Shown here one piece after another: positions 8,732-16,723 of a stretch of 64,000 nt of DNA. Position 1 is the stretch's first letter; every line of letters begins with the position of its first letter. Made by a program: the position numbers and the translations under genes. Source of the stretch: CAWBOY01 sp963790585 (lineage in GTDB: Bacteria > Planctomycetota > Planctomycetia > Gemmatales > Gemmataceae); contig CAWBOY010000004.1 in NCBI GenBank assembly GCA_963790585.1, positions 868,001 to 932,000 of the forward strand, written 5' to 3'. The notes below the pieces were generated by a model, which had not been told where the DNA came from, made no database searches, and worked only from the letters and a program-made list of their open reading frames with translations.

Positions 8732-11215
8732 TCATTTTTTCTGCGGCGGAATGGCTACGACCCGGACGTTGTCGAGGGCCGGGCCGGCAAAGGGGTCGGT
8801 CTTCTCTAGAGTGTAAATCTCCAATGTGGTCTCGTTAGCAACAGCCTCGAAGTCCCAGGTCTTCGTCACCCACCCCATTTTCGTCGTTGTCTTGCCGGTC
8901 GAGTCGAAGCTGAACTCCTGGCTCTTCCCGGCCGCGCTCACGGCGACCTTCTTGTTGGGAACCTCACACCCCGGACTGCCGGCCAACGAGAATGTCACTC
9001 GGTATTGTTGCCCGTTCTTCGTCTTGAACGTCTGGGCGACCCCGCCGTACCCGGGCGACCCATGCAGGTCGAGGCTTCGCTTGCCGTCCGCCGCCTGCCA
9101 GTGAGATTCGAGGTAATCGATCTGGCCGCGGGTCACTGTCCACCCTTGGATCGCAGTGGAGCCCTTGTCCAGCGGCAGGAAGTCATCTACGCTTGGCCCA
9201 TCCTCGAAGCTGCCGTTGACTAGCAAATTGGCCGCCGGGTTCGGCAACCGGGGCAACTGCATCGAAGGATCGCCAAAAAGCTGAAATTTCATTCCTTGGT
9301 GAAAAAGGGCGACCTGATACCAGTCGTGCGCTTTGATCTTTTCAAGCCCCGTGTCGTTGTAATACTTCACAATCGCCGCCGCCCAAGCGTCTCCCAGTCG
9401 TGGCTCTTCACGCGATGCAACGTAGTCGATAAACCCCTCCATCATGGGCCAGGCGCAGCCCTGAGAGCCCGCGCTGCAACCAATGTAGGCGACAGCTCCG
9501 TTTTGTGGAAAGCGGAAAAACTCCACGCCAAGGCTACTCTTGTCAAATACTCCAAGCTGGTAGTTATTAGGCGGTGGTGGAGGAGCGTTGAATGTTTCCT
9601 TATTGTCGACGCCACGATGTAGCTTACCCTGGCTATCGATATAAGGCATCCCGGGCGCGATCGGCGCATACAAAGCCGTTGTACAGCCAATGGAGAACAT
9701 GACCGGCGGCAGGTTGGCGTCTCTCAGCGAGCCTAAACTCTTGATGTCGAGGCAACCATCCCAACACGTTTCGGACCCGTGGCCGACATGGAAGATCATA
9801 CCGACGCCGTTCTGAAGAATCTTGCCGACTTCGGCCTCGTTTGGCGGCGGCGTCTTATCGTCGCGACCATTATCCTTGTAGTAGAGCCGGAGCGGATTCC
9901 ACTTTGAGACACCCTCCAGTTTCCTCCCCCAGTCATCCATCCGTTGCCTGACGTCTTCGAGGCCAGGACCATTGACAAAGGCCGTGCGGCGGATGGCAGG
10001 AAGATCGTCGGCAAGCACGTGGCTCTCGTAGCGAATCGATTTGATGATCACGGCTTGCAAATGCGGGAGCGTATGCACCGGCCAGCGGCCGACGGCAATG
10101 TCGGGAAGGTAATCGATCTGGTCCACGTTGATTGGGTCTTTCCCATCGAATCCCTTCAACTGGCCGAAGTATTGAGCATTGATTCCTTCCTTGTTCGCAT
10201 TCCAGTCGTCAAATGATCCGTCTTTCTTAGCCAAATCGCTATAGTAGAGATCGCAAGGTGCGAATGTGGTCCCTCCGGTCTCCTTCGCGCCGTCGGTGAT
10301 GGCGATATACCGAACCGGCATCACCTCCGCGTCGCCCACCAACAAGACGTAGCCAATCTTGTCCGCCTTCCAGCGGTTGTACAAGTATCGCTTCAACTTT
10401 TCGGCATCGTCCGCCCCCTTCGTCTCTTTCACAATGTCTTCCAAGGCAATCAACTCGGTGGGTAGCAGTTTCTTCTTGTGTTCGACGAAGGCAGCCAGAA
10501 CCGGGAAGCCAGCTTTGGCGGCGACGATCAGGAGTTTCTTTGCCGCCGGTGCCACTGGCTTGTCAGCTACGATCCTCGTGGCCGGCGACAGCTCCTTGAC
10601 CTCGGCCTTGCGGACCGTGATGACGCTACCGTCGCGGATCTGCTGGAGGGCGAAGTAACCTTTGCGGTAGCGATTCTTTTCGTCCACGAAATCGACAGTC
10701 GTCTTGCCATTCACCTTAACGATGATGTGATTGTCGACTGCGATCACTTCCTGCGTGAACCATTCGTCCGGCTTGTGCATCTGCTCCAGGACGATCATTT
10801 TCTTCTTTTCGTCATCGCTGTAGTTGTCGCGCCGGTCCGGGTAGAGGCTGCCGGTGCGGATCTTGTCGATGTCGGTTGAGTTAATCTGGATTTCGTAGCC
10901 GGGGGGAAAGGACTTGGCGAACACGGCGCGGACGTACTGGCCGCTGTTGCCCTTATCGTTGATCTTGGCCTCGATACGAAAGTGGAAGTTCTGGTAGTCG
11001 CCGCGCTCGCTGAAGAGATGGCCGACCGGACCGGAGCCGACGATGGCGCCGTCCTTGACCTCCCACTTCGCCTCGTCCTCGGGGTGCGTCTGCCAGCCGT
11101 TGAGATTCTTACCGTTGAACAGCGAGGTCCAATCCTTCTCCTGAGCCGATACTTCGGCGGCGGAAAGGACGGAGAAGAGGCTCACGAGGATGATTTTCCG
11201 TAGGTTACGTCTCAT
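8732..11215 (-). CDS. Secreted DUF1080 + gingipain-like C25 peptidase fusion
   Basis: About 827 residues. A signal peptide (residues 1-24) leads to a DUF1080 (3-keto-disaccharide hydrolase-like, concanavalin-type) domain at about 25-210 with WTSLFNGKNLNGWQ. A caspase-fold C25-type peptidase follows at about 230-660, with candidate catalytic His479 (FHVGHG) and Cys511 (SIGCTT). The C-terminal 160 residues start NLLVNGSFEDGP and resemble a DUF642/galactose-binding module. ATG 11215 is preferred because GAAAGGA lies upstream; the TTG at 11239 is weaker. A carbohydrate-targeted extracellular protease is inferred. The frame is intact throughout. Confidence 0.85.
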   Translation of the reverse strand: MRRNLRKIILVSLFSVLSAAEVSAQEKDWTSLFNGKNLNGWQTHPEDEAKWEVKDGAIVGSGPVGHLFSERGDYQNFHFRIEAKINDKGNSGQYVRAVFAKSFPPGYEIQINSTDIDKIRTGSLYPDRRDNYSDDEKKKMIVLEQMHKPDEWFTQEVIAVDNHIIVKVNGKTTVDFVDEKNRYRKGYFALQQIRDGSVITVRKAEVKELSPATRIVADKPVAPAAKKLLIVAAKAGFPVLAAFVEHKKKLLPTELIALEDIVKETKGADDAEKLKRYLYNRWKADKIGYVLLVGDAEVMPVRYIAITDGAKETGGTTFAPCDLYYSDLAKKDGSFDDWNANKEGINAQYFGQLKGFDGKDPINVDQIDYLPDIAVGRWPVHTLPHLQAVIIKSIRYESHVLADDLPAIRRTAFVNGPGLEDVRQRMDDWGRKLEGVSKWNPLRLYYKDNGRDDKTPPPNEAEVGKILQNGVGMIFHVGHGSETCWDGCLDIKSLGSLRDANLPPVMFSIGCTTALYAPIAPGMPYIDSQGKLHRGVDNKETFNAPPPPPNNYQLGVFDKSSLGVEFFRFPQNGAVAYIGCSAGSQGCAWPMMEGFIDYVASREEPRLGDAWAAAIVKYYNDTGLEKIKAHDWYQVALFHQGMKFQLFGDPSMQLPRLPNPAANLLVNGSFEDGPSVDDFLPLDKGSTAIQGWTVTRGQIDYLESHWQAADGKRSLDLHGSPGYGGVAQTFKTKNGQQYRVTFSLAGSPGCEVPNKKVAVSAAGKSQEFSFDSTGKTTTKMGWVTKTWDFEAVANETTLEIYTLEKTDPFAGPALDNVRVVAIPPQKK

Positions 11216-11280
11216 GAATACCCGGTCCTTTCGATCCAATTGAAAGGGTCATCGCGCCACTTTTCGGCTCTGCCCCGTGA

Positions 11281-11480
11281 GGCCGGCTACCGGACGGGAA
11301 CTCAGGCAAGAAGGAGGCCGAGGTAGCTGGATGCTACTATCGGCGTGAACCCCGTACGATTCGACGCGGAACAGGCCCGGCAGCGTTGGACGCACTGCGA
11401 TTGTCACCGGCCGTATTGCCGCGAGCAACTAAAAAAAGGCGTGACTGGGACCTCGGGACGCCCCAACGGGCAGCGCATCG
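11281..11480. repeat. Relic of the FGE-like locus ends
   Basis: GGCCGGCTACCGGACGGGAA at about 11282 matches the tail of the FGE-like gene at about 7744. GCGATTGTCACCGGCCGTA at about 11397 matches the region upstream of its start at about 8634, including the AAAAAAGGC run. The end and the front of that locus are present here with the gene body missing, which suggests a second copy lost by deletion. No gene is supported in 11240-11570. Confidence 0.45.
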
Positions 11481-11570
11481 GTAGGTCGAATGGCAAACGT
11501 CCGAACCGAAACGAGGGCGATTTTACCCTCGGACCGGAAGCCGAGCTTTGTTGAATTGCCTCATCGAGCA

Positions 11571-11769
11571 AGCCACTCCTATGGTGGCCGATGGCAGCGT
11601 GGCAGGGAAGGCTGTGAACCTGGCGCCTGACATTCAGGAGGCGATCTTGTTCTTGCCGAGGACGGAACGAGGGCGTGCTCCCGTCATCCTGCGCGATCTG
11701 CAACCGATTGCCGCTGCGACAAACTGGTCCAAACAACGCCAGATTTGGGCCGGTTTTCGACGGTTTTAG
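11571..11769 (+). pseudogene. Decayed small helix-turn-helix protein, relic 3
   Basis: The frame reads APDIQEAILFLPRTERGRAP, then VILRDLQPIAAATNWSKQRQ, and ends IWAGFRRF at 11769. This is the best-preserved of three relics. Its N-terminal helix-turn-helix, seen in relic 1 (541-690), is absent: the codons before APDIQ are unrelated. It may be translated from ATG 11548 or 11581 but would make only the C-terminal half. Confidence 0.5.
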
Positions 11770-12010
11770 GCCGGTTTCGTGACAAACGGGGTCAAAATGG
11801 CACTTTCGGCGTCACTTTTCTCATAATTGGCGGCTGGGCAGCGGCGGCATGAAGAGAGCGGTCGGACAAGCGGAAATGGCGTGTTTTGTGGGGAAATCAT
11901 CGTCCGCGTGGCAGTCGTCGCCGTCATCCGGTCTGAGCCCCAAAAGGCATTTTGTCACGTTTTGGCACGTTTTGTCACCATTTTGGGCGGTTTTTTCTCA
12001 TAATTGAGGG
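11770..12010. repeat. GTCAC-rich / TCATAATT repeat block, copy 3
   Basis: TCATAATT motifs lie at about 11815-11829 and 11992-12007, about 180 bases apart as in copy 2, with GTTTTGTCAC-type repeats at about 11950-11980. The similarity to 6492-6740 extends over nearly the whole block. From 12010 to 12450 I see no supportable gene, although a minus-strand frame covers part of it. Confidence 0.6.
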
Positions 12011-12452
12011 TCTGGCGGCTAAATTGCTACTTGCTAGGTGTGCGATAGGACGGTCGAGCGCGGCCAAATCGACCGATAGCTGGTCTATTCATCCAGTCAT
12101 TCCTGGAGTTCATGATGCGGCGTGTAAGGGAATCGGCTGTGCGCATCTGGAAGCTTACAATGAAGTGGAAATCTGTATAAAATGCAGCTTAGGCTGAGTC
12201 AGGTGGGTGCGCTCCCACCTGTGACGACCAGGAACGTCCAAAGGCTGAAATAGCTCAATGTTTTCCAATTCGAAAGATGAACTAGATCGGCATTTAGCCT
12301 GGCGAAAGTACCGAATCACAAGGACGTTCGTCTCTCCCACAACCTGCGCATTTTCAAAAGGGACGATTTCGGCGGATCGGCGGCCGGCCCTAATCCTTTT
12401 TTCGTAGATACCTATGATACTCGCAGTGTGTCCACAAAAGCCGTGGTGCCCG

Positions 12453-13229
12453 ATGGCTACCTCACCAACACCGCAGAATGATCTATCCTCCTGGCTGCTA
12501 TTATTCAACGCCGGAGTCACGGCCCTAACTACGGTCGTGAGCGTCTTGGCCCAGGCTATAGGCTGGGTTTCTTTCCGTCGTACTGGTAATCGAACTGTTG
12601 AGTCGATTCTTGAAGGCTCTCGTGTGAATGAGGAGGACAAAAAGTTCGCTAAGAACCAAATCTGGTGGCTAAGGAAGAAATTTTCATTCTCGGTTGTCGC
12701 TTTTGTTATACTTAGCGTTATTAGTATTACACTGTGGTACTTGACTAAACCAGCAGCACGTCACACGATTAACGGACTTGAGATTCCCATATCCACACTC
12801 GAAATAGCCAGCGAGGAGTGGGTCAAGTCGAATCCTATTTTTCGAACCATGATCGAGCGTTTGGCGACAGAAGGACAGAGCGCCGAACTGAGGGGAGCCA
12901 TTCAGGACTGGCGTCTCTTTAAGGGTTCATCTCGGCCACTTGGGACATTCTCGGGAGGACAACCGCCCACCAACACGAAAGTCCGCCTCACCTATTCCTA
13001 TGATGACTACCGAGTTGTACTTTATGCTTTCATTGTCCGCGATATTGCCGGCAAAAAACTTTATGCTTTCCTGGAACCGACAGGAGCCGATAACGGGCAC
13101 ATCGAGTTCGAAATACCAGAGAGCGAACCACAAGATAGCCTTCTTCTTGTAGGACGAATTTCTGGTGTTAAAGCGAAATTGATAGCATCCCTCGAATACG
13201 CCATCAAAGTGGAGGTGAAAGGGCCTTGA
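12453..13229 (+). CDS. Membrane protein with two transmembrane segments, unknown
   Basis: About 258 residues from ATG 12453 (MATSPTPQ); an upstream ATG at 12414 has no better signal. A first hydrophobic segment lies at about residues 12-38 and a second (FSVVAFVILSVISITLWYL) at about 80-100, with a charged loop between. The remaining 150 residues are soluble, predicted outside or periplasmic. No family recognised. Its stop overlaps the start of the next gene, so the two are probably one transcription unit. The region is AT-richer than its surroundings, which could mean recent acquisition. Confidence 0.65.
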   Translation: MATSPTPQNDLSSWLLLFNAGVTALTTVVSVLAQAIGWVSFRRTGNRTVESILEGSRVNEEDKKFAKNQIWWLRKKFSFSVVAFVILSVISITLWYLTKPAARHTINGLEIPISTLEIASEEWVKSNPIFRTMIERLATEGQSAELRGAIQDWRLFKGSSRPLGTFSGGQPPTNTKVRLTYSYDDYRVVLYAFIVRDIAGKKLYAFLEPTGADNGHIEFEIPESEPQDSLLLVGRISGVKAKLIASLEYAIKVEVKGP

Positions 13230-13825
13230 AGACTTACCAATTCGTCGGAGTCCTAATGGGCTTCGCCATTCTATTTGGTCCCGCAACGGATGATTCCAAG
13301 CCGGAGAAACCCGATAAAGTCAAAGTATCTGGAGTCGTCCGTGATGCACAGAAGAATCCTGTCGCTGATGCAACCATTCTCATCAACATCCCTGGCAATC
13401 TGAAGGGCAAGCCAGTCGTCGTCACAACAGATAAGGAGGGGAGATACGAGAAAGAAATCGAGTCGGCGGAACCGTATGACATATTTTATAGCCAAAGCGA
13501 TTCCGGTATGGCCTGCGTTGACAGACTGTCGGGGCAACATAATCAGAACATTAGCATTGTACTCTACCACACCAAGCAAATTGCAAGTATTCCACCTGAG
13601 GCCGTTTTCAGAGAGCTGCAAGCCTACGAATACGCGAGTTTTTTGGTCACGATTTCCCCGAGTTACTCGGCACTAACCGAGAATTTACGGCTCCAGCTCG
13701 GTTCCAAATCGGTCAAGGAACGATTGGACCAGTTCACAACACTCAAGTTCGCAGATGACAAGACTTCAACAGCCGTGCATGAAAAGGCAAAGCAAGTAAA
13801 AGTACAAATAGGCATTGCCAAGTAA
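13226..13825 (+). CDS. Secreted protein with carboxypeptidase-regulatory-like domain
   Basis: 199 residues. It probably starts with TTG at 13226, because GGAGGTGA lies eight bases upstream and the frame opens with a signal peptide (MKTYQFVGVLMGFAILFG). Residues about 33-110 (VKVSGVVRDAQKNPVADATI, later TTDKEGRYEKEI) have the look of a carboxypeptidase-regulatory-like (transthyretin-type) beta-sandwich. The C-terminal half is helical and unrecognised. Coupled by a 4-base overlap to the membrane protein before it. An envelope role is inferred. Confidence 0.65.
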   Translation: MKTYQFVGVLMGFAILFGPATDDSKPEKPDKVKVSGVVRDAQKNPVADATILINIPGNLKGKPVVVTTDKEGRYEKEIESAEPYDIFYSQSDSGMACVDRLSGQHNQNISIVLYHTKQIASIPPEAVFRELQAYEYASFLVTISPSYSALTENLRLQLGSKSVKERLDQFTTLKFADDKTSTAVHEKAKQVKVQIGIAK

Positions 13826-13895
13826 ACGCGCCGAATGCCATGTTCGGCGACCGTGCTCGACCGCCACGCATTAAGGACCTGCCTCCTTGTTTCGT

Positions 13896-14150
13896 TCAAC
13901 CTGGATCGGCGTCTTGACGCTCGAAAAGTGCCATTGCCTCCACAGCCAAAGTTGCGCCACGCTCTGGCGTATCGGTTAGCGTCACTCGCTCGGGGACGGG
14001 CATCCATCCTTCGTACACGAAGCCATATTCCGGAACCCGCTCCTCAATGTGCCTGAAGTACGCCAATTGATACCCACCTGTCGGTCGCCGCACGACCTCG
14101 ATCCTAAACCGCCCGTTCGCGGAGGTTAGTGAATGCACGACTTCCGCCAT
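13896..14150 (-). CDS. Small conserved-looking protein, unknown
   Basis: 84 residues from ATG 14150. The start MAEVVHSLTSANGRFRIEVV and aromatic-rich middle (QLAYFRHIEERVPEYGFVYE) resemble small uncharacterised proteins common in planctomycete genomes, judged by pattern memory only. There is no signal peptide or catalytic motif. It lies convergent with the preceding pair and alone on its strand. The 14208-14357 stretch beyond it contains another coding-like reading that I could not resolve. Confidence 0.5.
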   Translation of the reverse strand: MAEVVHSLTSANGRFRIEVVRRPTGGYQLAYFRHIEERVPEYGFVYEGWMPVPERVTLTDTPERGATLAVEAMALFERQDADPG

Positions 14151-14497
14151 CGAGCGCCCTCCGCCGTCGAATCAATTATTATTGCGCGCCTGCGCACAGT
14201 AACACTTTTCACTCTTCGATGGGACCGCCCCACCGAACCATCCTTACACCAATGGCCCCATTCTCGCTCCCGAACTCGGGAAGATCAAGACGCTCGTCCG
14301 CATCGTTGACGCGATTCGCAATGCCGCACGCAGGCGCGGCGAAAACGAGACATCGTGAAATTTGCCGTGCGGCGCGACGGTTGCGTTTAATTTTGGACTG
14401 GAAGAACGACGCTGGTGATTCTTCGCGGTATGCAGGAGGCTTCCTCGGTGTGCCTATGGACTATCGAGGGCATAGATGGGTTCGGCGGCCTCGCCTT

Positions 14498-14980
14498 TCA
14501 ATAGCCATCCTTCACTCGCGCTTGGCCTGTGAAGTATTCGCCATAAGCGCCGCGCCCTTCGAACATACCTGGATCGAGTCCATTCGGCTCCAACCGGCGA
14601 TACATGGCGCGATATTTACGGCTTCGCTCTTCCCAAATGTCGTTATCGCCAAGCAACCACGGCGAAAGATTGCTCATCAACCCAACGACATACAAGAATT
14701 CGGCTTGACCCTGACCTACGGGCTTCATGTAATCGTAAACTTCGTTGAATACCTCGACAAGCTCCGCCGAAGGCACCCGTCGCTCGTCGAGGCCAGTAAG
14801 GTGCGGCGGTTCGATCAGCATGTACCAACAGAGGAACATCAGGTGCAGAGCGAGTTCGCGGTCACGATCACCGCCGGTCCAACAGTCACGCAGAATCTCA
14901 TATGCGGCGGCAAGCGTAGGTTTGCCATGCACGACCACGTTGAGCTTTTCAAGTCCTAGCGCTTCCGCCGGGATCGCCAT
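14498..14980 (-). CDS. Uncharacterised protein, 160 residues
   Basis: ATG 14980 (MAIPAEALGLEKLNVV) is preferred because AAGAGG lies upstream and because the longer frame to 15106 simply reads through group II intron domains V and VI. The protein is helical, with a segment YMLIEPPHLTGLDERRVPSA and a later LYVVGLMSNLSPWLLGDNDI. It does not match a family I recognise; immunity-protein-like composition is only an impression. The intron relic ends about 50 bases upstream of its start, so the intron sat just in front of this gene. Confidence 0.55.
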   Translation of the reverse strand: MAIPAEALGLEKLNVVVHGKPTLAAAYEILRDCWTGGDRDRELALHLMFLCWYMLIEPPHLTGLDERRVPSAELVEVFNEVYDYMKPVGQGQAEFLYVVGLMSNLSPWLLGDNDIWEERSRKYRAMYRRLEPNGLDPGMFEGRGAYGEYFTGQARVKDGY

Positions 14981-15029
14981 CGTTCGTTGCCTCTTGCTGC
15001 TGAACAAGGAAACATCGAGAACCTTGTCG

Positions 15030-15250
15030 GTCGGGTAGCAGGGATGACTCACGCCACCCCCGCCCCCAAGAAACCGTACGGGAAACTTCCGCTTCATACG
15101 GCTCAAGCCTTCCTAACGTCCCTCGCAGTACGCTGCCTGTCTCGGATCGATCCGACCCTGCGGTCCATCTGACACACCGCGCAAAATGAAGAGAGAATTC
15201 CTCAGGATTCCGCAGTGCATCTAATGGCAATCGGGACCACCGATGGGTTC
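15030..15250 (-). ncRNA. Group II intron 3' remnant (domains V-VI)
   Basis: On the minus strand, 15104 to 15070 reads GAGCCGTATG, a loop, then CCCGTACGGTTTC, the hairpin of group II intron domain V with its catalytic AGC. It is followed by a G-rich domain VI-like stem and CCTGCTACCCGAC, a usual intron 3' end, at about 15043-15030. No reverse transcriptase gene is present. The upstream limit (about 15250) is a guess bounded by the next gene. The intron has lost its 5' part and cannot splice alone. Confidence 0.7.
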
Positions 15251-15262
15251 GGCCTGCTTTCG

Positions 15263-16084
15263 TCAGTCGGGCCGCTTGCGGGGGTCGATTCGGGTGGGAT
15301 ACCACTCGATCTGTGTCACCGACCCCGACACACGGCGATCCACCAGCACCCGGCACACCGGGACGTGACGCCCGGACTCGTCTGGCAGCATGTACCCGTA
15401 CTCCAAGTACGACCGATCGTCCGGGGCGAACCCCAACACCGGCTCCCACTCGTCGGCATGCGGGGCGATCTCGTACCGGGCCGGGCAGCGGACTGACGAC
15501 CACAGCGCCCAGTGCCTCGGGGTGAGCTGCTTCTCGGCCTCGGCACATGCGGCCGCGAAGGCGATCTCGTGGCCCAGAACACGGCCGATCCGCGGTTCCA
15601 CCATCGCTCCGCTCCCCGCTTCCCAACGACCAAGCTCATCAGCGGCGGGGGCCGAGTGAGCTACGAAATCCAGAAAGTTTACATGCCGCCCGTCGTCTCC
15701 TGCAGCGCCTGGCTCGGCATGCATACTACCTCCCTCCGACATGCAATCGTCCGCAGGTCGTTCCCGACGCCGAGTCAGGCGTAGTTCGCGCGGCAGAGGC
15801 TTCCCGAGATCAAGCGTCTTCCCAGCGAGGAGCAGGCCGACCAAGTCGTTGAAAAGGCTAACGGCAGTGTCAGTGGTGCCGCGGAGGTGGAACAGCATGT
15901 TCTCGGCCTGCTCGAGGTCCGAATCACGCAACGCCTCGAACTGCCCCAGGTACTCGTCGATGAATACCAACTCTGTGCGCAGCCCGTGCAGCGCGAAGAA
16001 CACCTCGTCCGCCTGAGCCGCGTTATCGCGTTCGTCTTCATCCGCGGTCACGAAGTCCTGCGGTAGCTGAAAAACCAAGCTCAC
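15263..16084 (-). CDS. Uncharacterised protein, 273 residues
   Basis: The frame is open from 16084 (GTG, after GGAAG) to 15263. The N-terminal third is helical and acidic (RTELVFIDEYLGQFEALRDS). The middle is basic and low in order. The C-terminal third has a compact aromatic segment (RHWALWSSVRCPARYEIAPH, then VLVDRRVSGSVTQIEWYPTR). No signal peptide, membrane segment or known catalytic motif is seen. It lies just upstream of the group II intron relic on the same strand, so the insertion separated it from the 14498-14980 gene. Confidence 0.5.
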   Translation of the reverse strand: MSLVFQLPQDFVTADEDERDNAAQADEVFFALHGLRTELVFIDEYLGQFEALRDSDLEQAENMLFHLRGTTDTAVSLFNDLVGLLLAGKTLDLGKPLPRELRLTRRRERPADDCMSEGGSMHAEPGAAGDDGRHVNFLDFVAHSAPAADELGRWEAGSGAMVEPRIGRVLGHEIAFAAACAEAEKQLTPRHWALWSSVRCPARYEIAPHADEWEPVLGFAPDDRSYLEYGYMLPDESGRHVPVCRVLVDRRVSGSVTQIEWYPTRIDPRKRPD

Positions 16085-16166
16085 CTTCCGAGGTCGCCTG
16101 CAAGATCTTGGCGTCTCGAAGAACTAGTATGGCGGTCCCGGTCACGTGCAGCGCCTGTTTCGGCGT

Positions 16167-16586
16167 CTACTGCTGCGCGTCCGCCGCCGCGAACTCTACC
16201 AGGATGCCACTCACACCCGAAGCCAAAATAGCCCTTTCTGGCTCCAGCAACTTTTGTGCCCAGACGCTTGAGTCGTCCACCGGACCATATGCGTTCCGTC
16301 TGGCCTTGAGCAGCTTGACCCGCAGGTTAAGCACCCGGGCAGCCAGCCGCCGAACGGCTTTGGCCTTGGTGGTTGACTCCGCTGGATTCGCCGCCCGGAA
16401 CGTGGCCACGGCGGTTCGGAGCGTGGCCTCCGCATCCGCTAACTTGGTACAATGTGACAGGCCGGTAAACTGTCCAATCCACTGAGCCACCACTGAAGCC
16501 CTCGACCTCCGAGCAGTCAACGGAAGCCCGATGATCTGCGTCAATGCCACCCCTCCGTACAACGTGAAAGTCGAGCCGCGGAGCAA
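16167..16586 (-). CDS. Possible small helical protein
   Basis: A 139-codon frame. Its first 30 codons lie over the antisense of a methylase fossil and cannot be genuine in origin. The rest (AVRRLAARVLNLRVKLLKAR) is helical and basic but has no convincing start or ribosome site of its own. It could be a real small gene with a GTG start near 16500, or chance. Low support. Confidence 0.25.
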   Translation of the reverse strand: MLRGSTFTLYGGVALTQIIGLPLTARRSRASVVAQWIGQFTGLSHCTKLADAEATLRTAVATFRAANPAESTTKAKAVRRLAARVLNLRVKLLKARRNAYGPVDDSSVWAQKLLEPERAILASGVSGILVEFAAADAQQ

Positions 16587-16619
16587 TAACGCCGTCGCTG
16601 CGGGGCTGTCGTCATACCC
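16495..16619 (+). pseudogene. Fossil of a ParB-type DNA methyltransferase
   Basis: The frame reads TPPYNVKVEPRSNNAVAAGL at about 16548-16607. That matches the catalytic motif region DPPYNVKVEPRSNNAIAAGL of the intact gene at 33959-35305 at both protein and DNA level. The stretch in front (ALDLRAVNGSPMI) fits the same protein less well, and the catalytic Asp has become Thr or Ala. No further homology follows. This is the remains of another methylase copy, suggesting an earlier related phage-like element. Confidence 0.55.
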
Positions 16620-16723
16620 CGTCCATTGAGGCGGGGATCTTTATTGATAGTCGATGGCGACCAAGGTTTGAGTATATTTGTCAACTGGGACCGCTGACAT
16701 CGAATCTACGTTTAGGGCAACCC

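Noticed and set aside
12155..12640. Minus-strand frame of 161 codons
   Set aside because: Its 5' half overlaps the membrane-protein gene; no ribosome site or motif.
14208..14357. Coding-like reading ending NAARRRGENETS
   Set aside because: It has no start, no partner frame and no recognised family; possibly a fragment of a lost gene.
14949..15626. Minus-strand frame of 225 codons
   Set aside because: It reads through the group II intron domain V and antisense of another gene; low-complexity composition.
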